Positions 16,243 to 27,758 of a DNA stretch of 35,419 nucleotides are shown in pieces (position 1 is the first letter of the stretch; each line of letters opens with the position of its first letter). The stretch comes from Candidatus Latescibacterota bacterium (GTDB lineage Bacteria; Latescibacterota; UBA2968; SICM01). The position numbers and the translations under genes are program-made. The stretch spans positions 1 through 35,419 of the forward strand of contig SICM01000027.1 of the NCBI GenBank assembly GCA_009694805.1, read 5' to 3'. Below the pieces are notes generated by a model that searched no databases, was not told where the DNA came from, and was given only the letters and a program-made list of their open reading frames with translations.

Positions 16243-17064
16243 TTACTTTCGTCGCCGGATGATCAGGGGATTGGACTTCTTCTTGCTACGGGTCTTGTAG
16301 CCCTTGGTGGGCCATCCCCACGGAGACCTGGGGTGTCCGCCGCCGGACGTCTTGCCCTCGCCCCCTCCGTGCGGATGATCGACCGGATTCATGACCACAC
16401 CTCGCACAGACGGGCGAATGCCCAGCCACCTCGACCGCCCCGCCTTGCCGATCGAGATGTTCTCGTGGTCCAGATTCCCCACCTGCCCCACCGTGGCATA
16501 ACAGTTCAACCGAACCTGTCTTATCTCTCCGGAGGGGAGGCGAAGTTGGGCGTAGGCCCCCTCCTTGGACATCAACTGGATGCCGGCGCCCGCGCTTCGA
16601 CCGATCTGCCCCCCCCTTCCGGGTTGGAGTTCCACGTTGTGGACCTCCGTGCCCAGGGGGATCCGCTCAAGGGGCAATGCATTTCCGGGACGGATCTCCG
16701 CCTCTTCTCCGGCCATCACCACGTTCCCCACCGACAGCCCCACCGGCGCGAGGATGTATCGCTTTTCCCCGTCCCGGTACTGAAGGAGGGCGATGCGCGC
16801 GGAGCGGTTGGGGTCATATTCGATTGTGCAGACCTGCGCAGAAAGGTTGCGCTTGTCCCGCCTGAAGTCGATCTTCCGGTACTGCCGCTTGTGGCCTCCC
16901 CCGTGGTGGCGGCACGTGATCACGCCCCGGTTGTTTCTCCCCCCCGTCTTCTTGCGGGGAGACAGGAGGGATTTCTCGGGCTTCGAGGTCGTGACCTCCT
17001 CAAATGAGGAGACAGTCGTGAAGCGCAGAGATGGGGTCAGCGGACGAAATTTCTTGAGTGCCAT
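16243..17064 (-). CDS. rplB: 50S ribosomal protein L2
   Basis: L2 supports peptidyl-transferase function and subunit joining. The 273-residue protein carries [23 protein letters not shown], the SH3-like core, and the C-terminal loop [20 protein letters not shown] that contains the highly conserved histidine next to the catalytic centre. Flanked by rplW and rpsS as expected. Confidence 0.97.
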   Translation of the reverse strand: MALKKFRPLTPSLRFTTVSSFEEVTTSKPEKSLLSPRKKTGGRNNRGVITCRHHGGGHKRQYRKIDFRRDKRNLSAQVCTIEYDPNRSARIALLQYRDGEKRYILAPVGLSVGNVVMAGEEAEIRPGNALPLERIPLGTEVHNVELQPGRGGQIGRSAGAGIQLMSKEGAYAQLRLPSGEIRQVRLNCYATVGQVGNLDHENISIGKAGRSRWLGIRPSVRGVVMNPVDHPHGGGEGKTSGGGHPRSPWGWPTKGYKTRSKKKSNPLIIRRRK

Positions 17065-17085
17065 AGATATTGAACTCTCTGTGTA

Positions 17086-17376
17086 TCAAGTCCCTTCAAA
17101 GAACTCGATCTTGTCCCCCTGCCGGAGCGTGACGAATGCCTTTTTCCAGTCCGGTCTCCGCCCACGGTGCATCCCCATGCGCTTGACCTTCCCGTGCATC
17201 GACAGCGTCCGGACGTCCGTCACCTTCACATCGAACATCTGTTCAACAGCGCGTTTGATGTCGATCTTGTTGGCGGACCGGTCCACCTCAAACACCACCT
17301 TGTTATCTCGCTCCGTGAGAAGCGTGGCCTTCTCCGTGATCAGTGGCCGGCGGATGATCTGATGCGCATCCTTCAT
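17086..17376 (-). CDS. rplW: 50S ribosomal protein L23
   Basis: L23 lies at the tunnel exit and docks trigger factor and SRP. I chose ATG 17376 ([20 protein letters not shown], 96 residues), which overlaps the rplD stop as ATGA. A GTG four codons upstream is possible but lacks a well-spaced ribosome-binding site. Other family features are [19 protein letters not shown] and [14 protein letters not shown]. Confidence 0.95.
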   Translation of the reverse strand: MKDAHQIIRRPLITEKATLLTERDNKVVFEVDRSANKIDIKRAVEQMFDVKVTDVRTLSMHGKVKRMGMHRGRRPDWKKAFVTLRQGDKIEFFEGT

Positions 17377-18008
17377 GACGCCCCCCACACCTCGGATAGA
17401 CGGTTCAGGGCAGCCCTGGTGAACATCACGGTCTGAGCCCCCACCACATCATAGACCGAAAAGCTGTTCACCGGCTTCACATTGAAGCTGGGCAGGTTCC
17501 GGCACGATTTGAACAGGTTGGAATCCGCCGCCCCCACCACCAGGAGCACTTTGCGCTCGTGGATGCCCAGGGCGCGAATCAGACCGACCACCCGGCGGGT
17601 CTTGGGAGCGTCGAAGGAGAGGTCTTCCAGAACCCGGACTTGCTGGTCGCGCGCCTTGAGCGTCAGCGCCGACCTGAGGGCCAGGCGGCGTACCTTCTTG
17701 GGGACGCGTTCGTCGTAGCCGTGCGGATGAGGGCCGTGCGCCACTCCTCCGCCCACCCAGACCGGCGACCCCATCGTCCCCATACGGGCACGGCCGGTGC
17801 CCTTCTGCCGCCAGAGCTTCTTCTTCGTACGATCCACCTCGGCGCGCGTCAGGGTGTCGGCATTGCCCTGTCTCTGGTTGGTCAGGTAAGCCTTGACCGT
17901 GAAATAGATCGCATCCTCGGAGGGACTCTCCAGCTCGAAGATCGCGGTCGGAAGTTCCGCAGACCCGACCACTCCCCCCTCCACATTATAGACGTCCACA
18001 GCGCCCAT
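17373..18008 (-). CDS. rplD: 50S ribosomal protein L4
   Basis: L4 has a globular domain and a long loop that reaches into the exit tunnel, [20 protein letters not shown] with GPHPHGY. I chose ATG 18008 ([12 protein letters not shown], 211 residues) with GAGG upstream; a TTG at 18020 overlapping the rplC stop is the alternative. In E. coli L4 represses the S10 operon, but no leader of that kind is visible before rpsJ here. Confidence 0.95.
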   Translation of the reverse strand: MGAVDVYNVEGGVVGSAELPTAIFELESPSEDAIYFTVKAYLTNQRQGNADTLTRAEVDRTKKKLWRQKGTGRARMGTMGSPVWVGGGVAHGPHPHGYDERVPKKVRRLALRSALTLKARDQQVRVLEDLSFDAPKTRRVVGLIRALGIHERKVLLVVGAADSNLFKSCRNLPSFNVKPVNSFSVYDVVGAQTVMFTRAALNRLSEVWGAS

Positions 18009-18016
18009 TTTCAGCC

Positions 18017-18640
18017 TCAACCCGCCTTTCGAATCAGGAGGTATCCGTCGCGTGCGCCGGGCACGGCGCCCTTCACGAACAGAAGGTTCCGCTCCTTGTC
18101 GATACGAACCACGGAGAGCCCCTTGTCCGTCACCCGGCAGCCACCCATCCGGCCGGCCATGCGCAGTCCCTTAAAAACCCTCGAGGGATAGGAACTGGAC
18201 CCCACAGAGCCGGGTGCTCGCTCGCGGTCAGACTGGCCGTGAGACTTGGAGCCGCCCCTGAAATGATGCCGGCGCACAACGCCCGCAAATCCCTTGCCCT
18301 TCGAGGTGCCCGTCACATCCACCCGATCCCCGACTTCGAACATCCCCACGTCGATCACGTCGCCTACTTTATAGGTCTCGTCCACCGTCATCCGGAATTC
18401 CCGCAGGATACGCCTGGGCGAGATGCCCGATTTCGCAAACAGACCCCGGTCCGGGCGATTCAACCGCTCCGCTTTGACGTCCCGAAAACCGACGCGCACG
18501 GCCCGGTAGCCGTCACGGGCCTCTTCTCTGACCTGCACAACCGCACAGGGACCCGCCTCAATCAGGGTCACCGGGACCAGGACGTCGTCCTGATTATAGA
18601 CCTGGGTCATGCCCACTTTCCTGCCGATCATCCCTGCCAC
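18017..18640 (-). CDS. rplC: 50S ribosomal protein L3
   Basis: L3 starts 50S assembly and its central loop approaches the peptidyl-transferase centre. The protein reads VAGMIGRKVGMTQVYNQDDV and has GTSKGKGFAGVVRRHHFRGG and the SHGQSDRERAPGSVG loop. GTG 18640 is favoured (207 residues) because GAGG lies six nt upstream; a GTG at 18646 abuts that GAGG too closely. Residues after the loop read SSYPSRVFKG, slightly unlike the common TPGRVFKG. Confidence 0.94.
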   Translation of the reverse strand: MAGMIGRKVGMTQVYNQDDVLVPVTLIEAGPCAVVQVREEARDGYRAVRVGFRDVKAERLNRPDRGLFAKSGISPRRILREFRMTVDETYKVGDVIDVGMFEVGDRVDVTGTSKGKGFAGVVRRHHFRGGSKSHGQSDRERAPGSVGSSSYPSRVFKGLRMAGRMGGCRVTDKGLSVVRIDKERNLLFVKGAVPGARDGYLLIRKAG

Positions 18641-18662
18641 GATCACCCTCAGTGAGAATCAG

Positions 18663-18715
18663 TGCCAAATGCCAAGTGCCAGGCGTAAGGTTTTATGGGT
18701 TGCTTTTTTACGCCT
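18663..18715. repeat. TGCCAAn heptamers plus inverted copy of the rpsJ end
   Basis: Three direct 7-nt units start at 18663, 18670 and 18677 (TGCCAAA, then TGCCAAG, then TGCCAGG). Directly after them AGGCGTAA (18681-18688) is repeated in inverse as TTACGCCT (18708-18715), which contains the rpsJ stop codon. The element thus forms a hairpin with the rpsJ 3' end and leaves 22 nt before the rplC start. Confidence 0.65.
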
Positions 18716-19016
18716 TGATCTCGATGTCGATCCCCGCAGGCAGATCCAGTTTCATCAGCGCATCCACCGTCTGAGGCGTCGAATTGTAGATGTCGATCAG
18801 ACGCTTGTGGATCTTCGTCTGGAACTGTTCCCGCGATTTCTTGTCTACGTGCGGCGACCGGAGGACCGTGTAGATCGTCCGGTCCGACGGCAGCGGGATG
18901 GGGCCGGCGATCAGCGCCCCCGTCCGCTTGGCTGTCCGGACAATCTCATCCGCCGAACGGTCAAGTGTTCTATGATCATACGCCTTCAGACGTATTCTTA
19001 TCTTTTGAGACGGCAC
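18708..19016 (-). CDS. rpsJ: 30S ribosomal protein S10 (NusE)
   Basis: S10 belongs to the 30S head and, as NusE, pairs with NusG/NusB in transcription antitermination. Start is GTG 19016, reading [19 protein letters not shown] (102 residues), because GGAGG stands six nt before it. The longer open frame to 19067 covers a repeat and is not coding. The segment [20 protein letters not shown] is standard. Confidence 0.95.
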   Translation of the reverse strand: MPSQKIRIRLKAYDHRTLDRSADEIVRTAKRTGALIAGPIPLPSDRTIYTVLRSPHVDKKSREQFQTKIHKRLIDIYNSTPQTVDALMKLDLPAGIDIEIKA

Positions 19017-19048
19017 AAAGAACCTCCGAACCCTCGACCCACCACAAG

Positions 19049-19090
19049 TGCGAACTGCGAATGACAAATGACAATTCGAAATTCGACCTT
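19049..19090. repeat. Six-heptad element between tuf and rpsJ
   Basis: Six 7-nt units lie in perfect phase at 19049, 19056, 19063, 19070, 19077 and 19084, arranged as three near-identical pairs; the first pair is TGCGAAC and TGCGAAT. The right end runs into the tuf stop codon (19089-19091), and 32 nt remain before the rpsJ start. Confidence 0.7.
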
Positions 19091-20279
19091 ACTCTAGCAC
19101 CTCCGTCACAACCCCTGCCCCGATGGTCCGTCCCCCTTCCCGAACGGCGAACCGGAGTTCCTTTTCGACGGCGATCGGGGTGAGGAGCTCCACGGTGAGG
19201 GTGACGTTGTCTCCCGGCATGACCATCTCCACCCCTTCCGGCAACGTGATGCTGCCCGTCACGTCCGTCGTGCGAAAATAAAACTGCGGGCGATAACCGC
19301 TGAAAAAGGGCTTTTCGCGCCCCCCCTCTTTGGGCGTCAAGATGATGACCTCACCCTTGAATTTCCGGTGAGGCATCACCGACCCCGACTTGGCGATCAC
19401 CATGCCGCGCTCGAGCTCTTCCTTGTCCACGCCGCGCAGCAACAGGCCCACGTTGTCCCCGGCCTGCGCCTCGTCCAGCAGCTTGCGGAACATCTCGATG
19501 CCCGTGACGACCGTCTTCCGCGTGTCCCGGATGCCGACGACCTCCACCTCTTCGTTGATCTTGATCACCCCGCGCTCCACCCTTCCCGTGCCCACCGTCC
19601 CGCGGCCCGTGATGGTGAACACGTCCTCCACCGGCATCAGGAAGGGGAGCTCCGTCTCCCGCTTGGGCTGCGGGATGAAGCTGTCCACGGCGTCCATCAG
19701 TTCCATGATGCAGTTCTCATCCTCGGACTTGGGTGCGGCGTTGAGGGCCTTGAGGGCCGATCCCCGGATCACCGGGACGTCATCACCGGGGAATTTATAC
19801 TGCGTGAGCAGCTCCCGAACCTCCAACTCGACGAGGTCCAGCAGTTCCGGGTCGTCCACCATGTCCACCTTGTTCATGAACACGACGATGGAAGGGACGT
19901 TCACCTGTCGGGCCAGCAGCACGTGCTCCCGCGTCTGGATCATCGGGCCGTCCGCTGCGCTCACGACCAGGATCGCGCCGTCCATCTGCGCCGCTCCGGT
20001 GATCATGTTCTTGATATAGTCGGCGTGGCCCGGGCAGTCCACGTGCGCGTAGTGGCGCTTGGTCGTCTGGTACTCCACGTGGGCGATGGCGATCGTAATC
20101 CCGCGTTCCTTCTCCTCCGGGGCCTTGTCGATCTGGTCAAACGCGTAGAAGTCCGCCAACCCGCGATGGTGCAGCACCTTCGTGATGGCAGAGGTCAGCG
20201 TCGTCTTCCCGTGGTCGATATGCCCGATGGTTCCCACGTTGACGTGCGGCTTGTCTCTCTTGAATTTTTCCTTTGCCAT
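19089..20279 (-). CDS. tuf: Elongation factor Tu
   Basis: EF-Tu delivers aminoacyl-tRNA to the ribosome as a GTP complex. The 396-residue protein has G1 GHIDHGKT (19-26), the switch-II DCPGH, NKVD and the SAL base-recognition loops, then domains 2 and 3 ending [12 protein letters not shown] 20279 has AAGGAGG eight nt upstream. It follows fusA. A second tuf copy, often beside the tRNA-Thr/Gly/Trp cluster, is absent from that place here. Confidence 0.98.
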   Translation of the reverse strand: MAKEKFKRDKPHVNVGTIGHIDHGKTTLTSAITKVLHHRGLADFYAFDQIDKAPEEKERGITIAIAHVEYQTTKRHYAHVDCPGHADYIKNMITGAAQMDGAILVVSAADGPMIQTREHVLLARQVNVPSIVVFMNKVDMVDDPELLDLVELEVRELLTQYKFPGDDVPVIRGSALKALNAAPKSEDENCIMELMDAVDSFIPQPKRETELPFLMPVEDVFTITGRGTVGTGRVERGVIKINEEVEVVGIRDTRKTVVTGIEMFRKLLDEAQAGDNVGLLLRGVDKEELERGMVIAKSGSVMPHRKFKGEVIILTPKEGGREKPFFSGYRPQFYFRTTDVTGSITLPEGVEMVMPGDNVTLTVELLTPIAVEKELRFAVREGGRTIGAGVVTEVLE

Positions 20280-20356
20280 TGCCGATGCCTCCTTGATCTT
20301 GGTAATGTTCTTCGATCAGCCGCATCTGCCAATCGAACACAGGATTTGACTCCGGC

Positions 20357-22438
20357 TCAGATGCCCCGAACCTTTGCCACGATCTCCTCTGCGATGCCCT
20401 TGGGTACCTCCTGGTACCTCGAAAACTGCATCGTGTAGATGGCCCGCCCCTGCGTTAAGGACCGGAGACGCGTGGCATAACCGAACATTTCGCTCAACGG
20501 TACCACCGCGGTCACAACCTGCGCATCGGGTCGTTGGACGACACCCATGATGTTGCCCCGGCGCGAATTCAGATCCCCGATGACTTCTCCCATATACTCC
20601 CCGGGAACCACCACCTCCACGTCAAACACCGGCTCAAGCAGAAAAGGATCGGCCTTCTTGGCCCCTTCCTTGAACGCCATCGAACCGGCGATCTTGAACG
20701 CCATCTCGGAGGAATCCACGTCGTGGTAGGAGCCGTCGTAGAGGGTGACATGCACGTCCTCCACAGGGTACCCCGCCAGCACGCCGCTCGTCAGGGCCCC
20801 CGCAATGCCTTCCTGTACCGGCTTGATGAATTCCCTGGGGACCGTGCCCCCCACGACCTTGTCTTCAAACACAAAGCCTGTCCCCGGCTCGCCCGGTCCC
20901 ATCTCGATATAAACGTGGCCGTACTGCCCGCGACCGCCCGACTGCCGGACGAACCGCCCCTCGCTCTTCACCCGCTTCCGGATCGACTCCTTGTAGGCCA
21001 CCTGCGGCTTGCCCACGTTCGCCCCCACCTTGAACTCCCGTAGCAGCCGGTCCACGATGATCTCCAGATGCAACTCCCCCATACCGGAGATGATCGTCTG
21101 GCCGGTGTCGGGGTTGGTGGACACCCTGAACGTCGGGTCCTCCTCCATCAGCTTGGCCAGCGAGGTGCCGAGATGCTCCTGATCCGTCTTCGTCTTCGGC
21201 TCGATGGCCACGTCGATGACCGGCTTCGCAAACTGCATCGATTCAAGGAGGATCGTCTGTTTTTCATCGCAGAGCGTATCCCCGGTCGCCGTGTCCTTCA
21301 GCCCCACCACCGCCGCAATGTCCCCGGCGAACACCTCTTCGATCTCCTCCCGCTTGTTGGCGTGCATCTGAAGGAGCCGCCCGATGCGCTCCCGCCGGTC
21401 CTTGTTGACGTTCAGGACATAACTGCCCGCCTTGAGGCTGCCGGAGTAGACCCGAAAATAGGTCAGACGGCCCACGTAAGGATCGGTCATGATCTTGAAG
21501 GCCAGGGAGCAGAAGGGTTCGTTGTCCGATATAGGCCGCTTTTTCTCTTCCTTCGAGTCGGGATCGTAACCCGACACCTCTTTCAGGTCAGCCGGGCTCG
21601 GCAGATAGTCCACCACCGCATCGAGCAGCTTCTGGACGCCTTTGTTTTTGAACGCCGACCCGCACAGGACAGGCACGATCTTGCCGTGGTTCGTGGCCAG
21701 ACGGAGCGCCCGTTTGATCTCCGAAATCGAGATCGGCTTGCCGTCCAGGAACTTCTCCATCAGGTGGTCATCGAAGTCGGACACGGCCTCCAGGAGCTTC
21801 TCCCGATAGAACAGCGCCTTTTCGGCCAGGTCCTTCGGAATCTCCCCCTCCACGAACTTCACGCCCAGCGGATCTTCGGGATAGGAGACCGCCGTCATCT
21901 GAACGAGATCGATCAGGCCGGAGAAGATATCCCCGGACCCGATGGGGAGCTGGATCGGGACGAACCGCGTTCCCAGCCTTTCCGCCATCATGTCCAGCAC
22001 GCGGTAGAAATCCGCCCCCGTGCGGTCCATCTTGTTCACGAATGCGATCCGGGGAACACTGTAGCGGTCTGCCTGCCGCCACACCGTCTCCGACTGGGGC
22101 TCCACCCCCCCCACCGAGCAGAACAGGCCCACAGCCCCGTCCAGCACGCGCAGGGAGCGCTCCACCTCTGCCGTAAAATCCACGTGGCCCGGCGTGTCTA
22201 TGATGTTGATGCGATAATCGTTCCACTCGCAGGTCGTGGCCGCCGAGGTGATGGTGATCCCCCGCTCCCGCTCCTGCTCCATCCAGTCCATCGTCGCCGC
22301 GCCGTCGTGGACCTCCCCCATGCGATGCACCCTGCCAGTGTAATACAGGATACGTTCGGTGGTGGTCGTCTTGCCCGCGTCGATATGGGCCATGATGCCA
22401 ATATTACGGGTCTTCTCTAAAGAGTATTCGCGTGGCAT
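20357..22438 (-). CDS. fusA: Elongation factor G
   Basis: EF-G drives translocation and, with RRF, ribosome recycling. The 693-residue five-domain GTPase carries [39 protein letters not shown] and [10 protein letters not shown]. The start [20 protein letters not shown] fits the family, but the closest Shine-Dalgarno match, AAAGGAG, is about 17 nt upstream of the ATG, too far for normal use, and no in-frame start lies closer. The sequence between them is U-rich. Confidence 0.97.
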   Translation of the reverse strand: MPREYSLEKTRNIGIMAHIDAGKTTTTERILYYTGRVHRMGEVHDGAATMDWMEQERERGITITSAATTCEWNDYRINIIDTPGHVDFTAEVERSLRVLDGAVGLFCSVGGVEPQSETVWRQADRYSVPRIAFVNKMDRTGADFYRVLDMMAERLGTRFVPIQLPIGSGDIFSGLIDLVQMTAVSYPEDPLGVKFVEGEIPKDLAEKALFYREKLLEAVSDFDDHLMEKFLDGKPISISEIKRALRLATNHGKIVPVLCGSAFKNKGVQKLLDAVVDYLPSPADLKEVSGYDPDSKEEKKRPISDNEPFCSLAFKIMTDPYVGRLTYFRVYSGSLKAGSYVLNVNKDRRERIGRLLQMHANKREEIEEVFAGDIAAVVGLKDTATGDTLCDEKQTILLESMQFAKPVIDVAIEPKTKTDQEHLGTSLAKLMEEDPTFRVSTNPDTGQTIISGMGELHLEIIVDRLLREFKVGANVGKPQVAYKESIRKRVKSEGRFVRQSGGRGQYGHVYIEMGPGEPGTGFVFEDKVVGGTVPREFIKPVQEGIAGALTSGVLAGYPVEDVHVTLYDGSYHDVDSSEMAFKIAGSMAFKEGAKKADPFLLEPVFDVEVVVPGEYMGEVIGDLNSRRGNIMGVVQRPDAQVVTAVVPLSEMFGYATRLRSLTQGRAIYTMQFSRYQEVPKGIAEEIVAKVRGI

Positions 22439-22505
22439 AATAAAGTAAAACCAGACTCCTTTGATTCTAAATAAAATTTTGTGGATCTACAACGGTGCAG
22501 TGCCC

Positions 22506-22976
22506 TCACCCTCGATAATGGGCAAACGCCCGATTTGCCTCCGCCATCCGGTGCGTCTCTTCACGCCTCCGCACGGCGCCCCCATCATTGTTGGCCGCTG
22601 CCATCAACTCCGCGGCCAGGCGTTCGGCCATGCTCTTCTCCGACCGCTCCTGGGAGAAGGTGATCAACCACCGGATGGAAAGGCTTGTCCGCTGATCCGG
22701 ACGCACCTCCACCGGGACCTGATAGTTCGCGCCCCCAACCCTGCGCGAGCGAACCATGACCATCGGCTTGACATTCTCCACGGCCTTCTGGAAGACGTCG
22801 ACCCCAGGTTGGTTGGTCCGCTTCTCCACGATGTCCATGGCCTTGTAAAAGATGCCCTCGGCAATGCTCTTTTTACCCTGCCGCAACAGACGATTGACGA
22901 ACCTGGCCACCAGGATATTGTGGTACTTTGGGTCGGGCAGAATCTGCCGCTTCTCAACCTGTCTTCGCCTCGGCAT
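22506..22976 (-). CDS. rpsG: 30S ribosomal protein S7
   Basis: S7 organises the 16S 3' domain and touches the E site; in E. coli it also represses the str operon by binding the rpsL-rpsG gap. The 156-residue protein has [20 protein letters not shown] and [20 protein letters not shown]. It starts ATG 22976, downstream of a heptad hairpin that occupies the place of that regulatory site. Confidence 0.97.
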   Translation of the reverse strand: MPRRRQVEKRQILPDPKYHNILVARFVNRLLRQGKKSIAEGIFYKAMDIVEKRTNQPGVDVFQKAVENVKPMVMVRSRRVGGANYQVPVEVRPDQRTSLSIRWLITFSQERSEKSMAERLAAELMAAANNDGGAVRRREETHRMAEANRAFAHYRG

Positions 22977-22996
22977 AAACCCCTCCGGTCACGCGA

Positions 22997-23045
22997 AGTC
23001 CAGAGTCCCTGGTCACCTGACTCAGAACTCTGGACCCTGGACTGT
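22997..23045. repeat. Seven-heptad inverted repeat between rpsL and rpsG
   Basis: Seven contiguous 7-nt units start at 22997, 23004, 23011, 23018, 23025, 23032 and 23039. The left three are of nGTCnnn type and the right four of nGACnnn/GAACTCT type, their inverse. Arms GTCCAGAGT (22998-23006) and ACTCTGGAC (23027-23035) pair perfectly. The right end touches the rpsL stop codon, with 20 nt left before the rpsG start. Confidence 0.8.
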
Positions 23046-23416
23046 CACTTCGGCGCCTTCGCCCCGTATTTCGACCGACTCTGCTTGCGGCCCGCCACCC
23101 CGGTCGTATCCAGAACGCCCCGGACGATGTGATACCGCACGGACGGCAGGTCTTTCACACGCCCACCGCGCACCAGCACGATGGAATGTTCCTGAAGGTT
23201 GTGCCCCTCCCCCGGAATGTAGGCCGTGACCTCCACCCCGTTGGTCAAACGTACACGGGCCACCTTTCGCAGGGCCGAATTGGGCTTCTTCGGGGTCTGC
23301 GTCGTCACGCGCAGACAGACCCCCCGCTTCTGAGGACATCCCCGAAGGGCCGGGGAGGACGACTTCTTGGCCTTGTACATCCGTCCGAGACGGATGAGCT
23401 GACTGATGGTGGGCAC
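23045..23416 (-). CDS. rpsL: 30S ribosomal protein S12
   Basis: S12 checks codon-anticodon pairing at the decoding centre. The 123-residue protein keeps [11 protein letters not shown] (lysines 43 and 44) and GGRVKDLP with Lys88 and Asp89. The residue after Pro91 is Ser92 where nearly all bacteria I know have Gly. Start is GTG 23416 with GGGAGG seven nt upstream. It heads the str block and has its own promoter. Confidence 0.97.
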   Translation of the reverse strand: MPTISQLIRLGRMYKAKKSSSPALRGCPQKRGVCLRVTTQTPKKPNSALRKVARVRLTNGVEVTAYIPGEGHNLQEHSIVLVRGGRVKDLPSVRYHIVRGVLDTTGVAGRKQSRSKYGAKAPK

Positions 23417-23469
23417 TTCCCAACCTCCCTAGTTCTCGGTTCTCACAAACAGATCGCAAACAGACTTTT

Positions 23470-23494
23470 AGTATAACACATGCAGAGCGAATTG

Positions 23495-23498
<4 letters not shown>
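23470..23498 (-). promoter_or_regulatory. Near-consensus sigma70 promoter for the str operon, across the rpoC stop
   Basis: On the minus strand TTGACA (23498-23493) is followed after exactly 17 nt by TATACT (23475-23470). The -35 box contains the rpoC TGA (23497-23495). Predicted transcription starts near 23463, giving a leader of about 47 nt before the rpsL GTG. It is the best promoter in the window on this strand. Confidence 0.85.
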
Positions 23499-27568
<4,070 letters not shown>

Positions 27569-27634
27569 AGCGCGATTCCCCCTTTTAAGAGAGAGAAGAA
27601 AGACAGAAGGCAGAAAGGCCACAGGCGGAAGACG

Positions 27635-27725
27635 GGCCCCCACCCTTCCCCCCTACCCATTCCCTCCCCCACGTGTGGGGGAGGGAATGGGCGATTCAGG
27701 GCTTTTGGGGGGTGGGCAGGGGGCC
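27635..27725. repeat. Palindromic intergenic element, copy B (rpoB-rpoC)
   Basis: Perfect 17-bp arms, CCCATTCCCTCCCCCAC (27656-27672) and GTGGGGGAGGGAATGGG (27675-27691), meet around 2 nt. Outer C-rich (27635-27655) and G-rich (27699-27724) flanks extend the symmetry. The layout matches copy A at 15826-15920. The plus strand has a G-quadruplex motif at 27677-27701. Confidence 0.85.
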
Positions 27726-27758
27726 GTCTCGTCTCAGAATCCCTGCGGGGGATGAAAC

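Noticed and set aside
19017-19088. An L4-type S10 leader or S10 promoter before rpsJ
   Set aside because: The gap is only 72 nt and is mostly heptad repeat; a TTGTCA-like -35 on the minus strand has no matching -10.
18965-19183. Small plus-strand frame over the tuf-rpsJ gap
   Set aside because: It covers a repeat and the antisense of two real genes, without a start signal or recognisable product.
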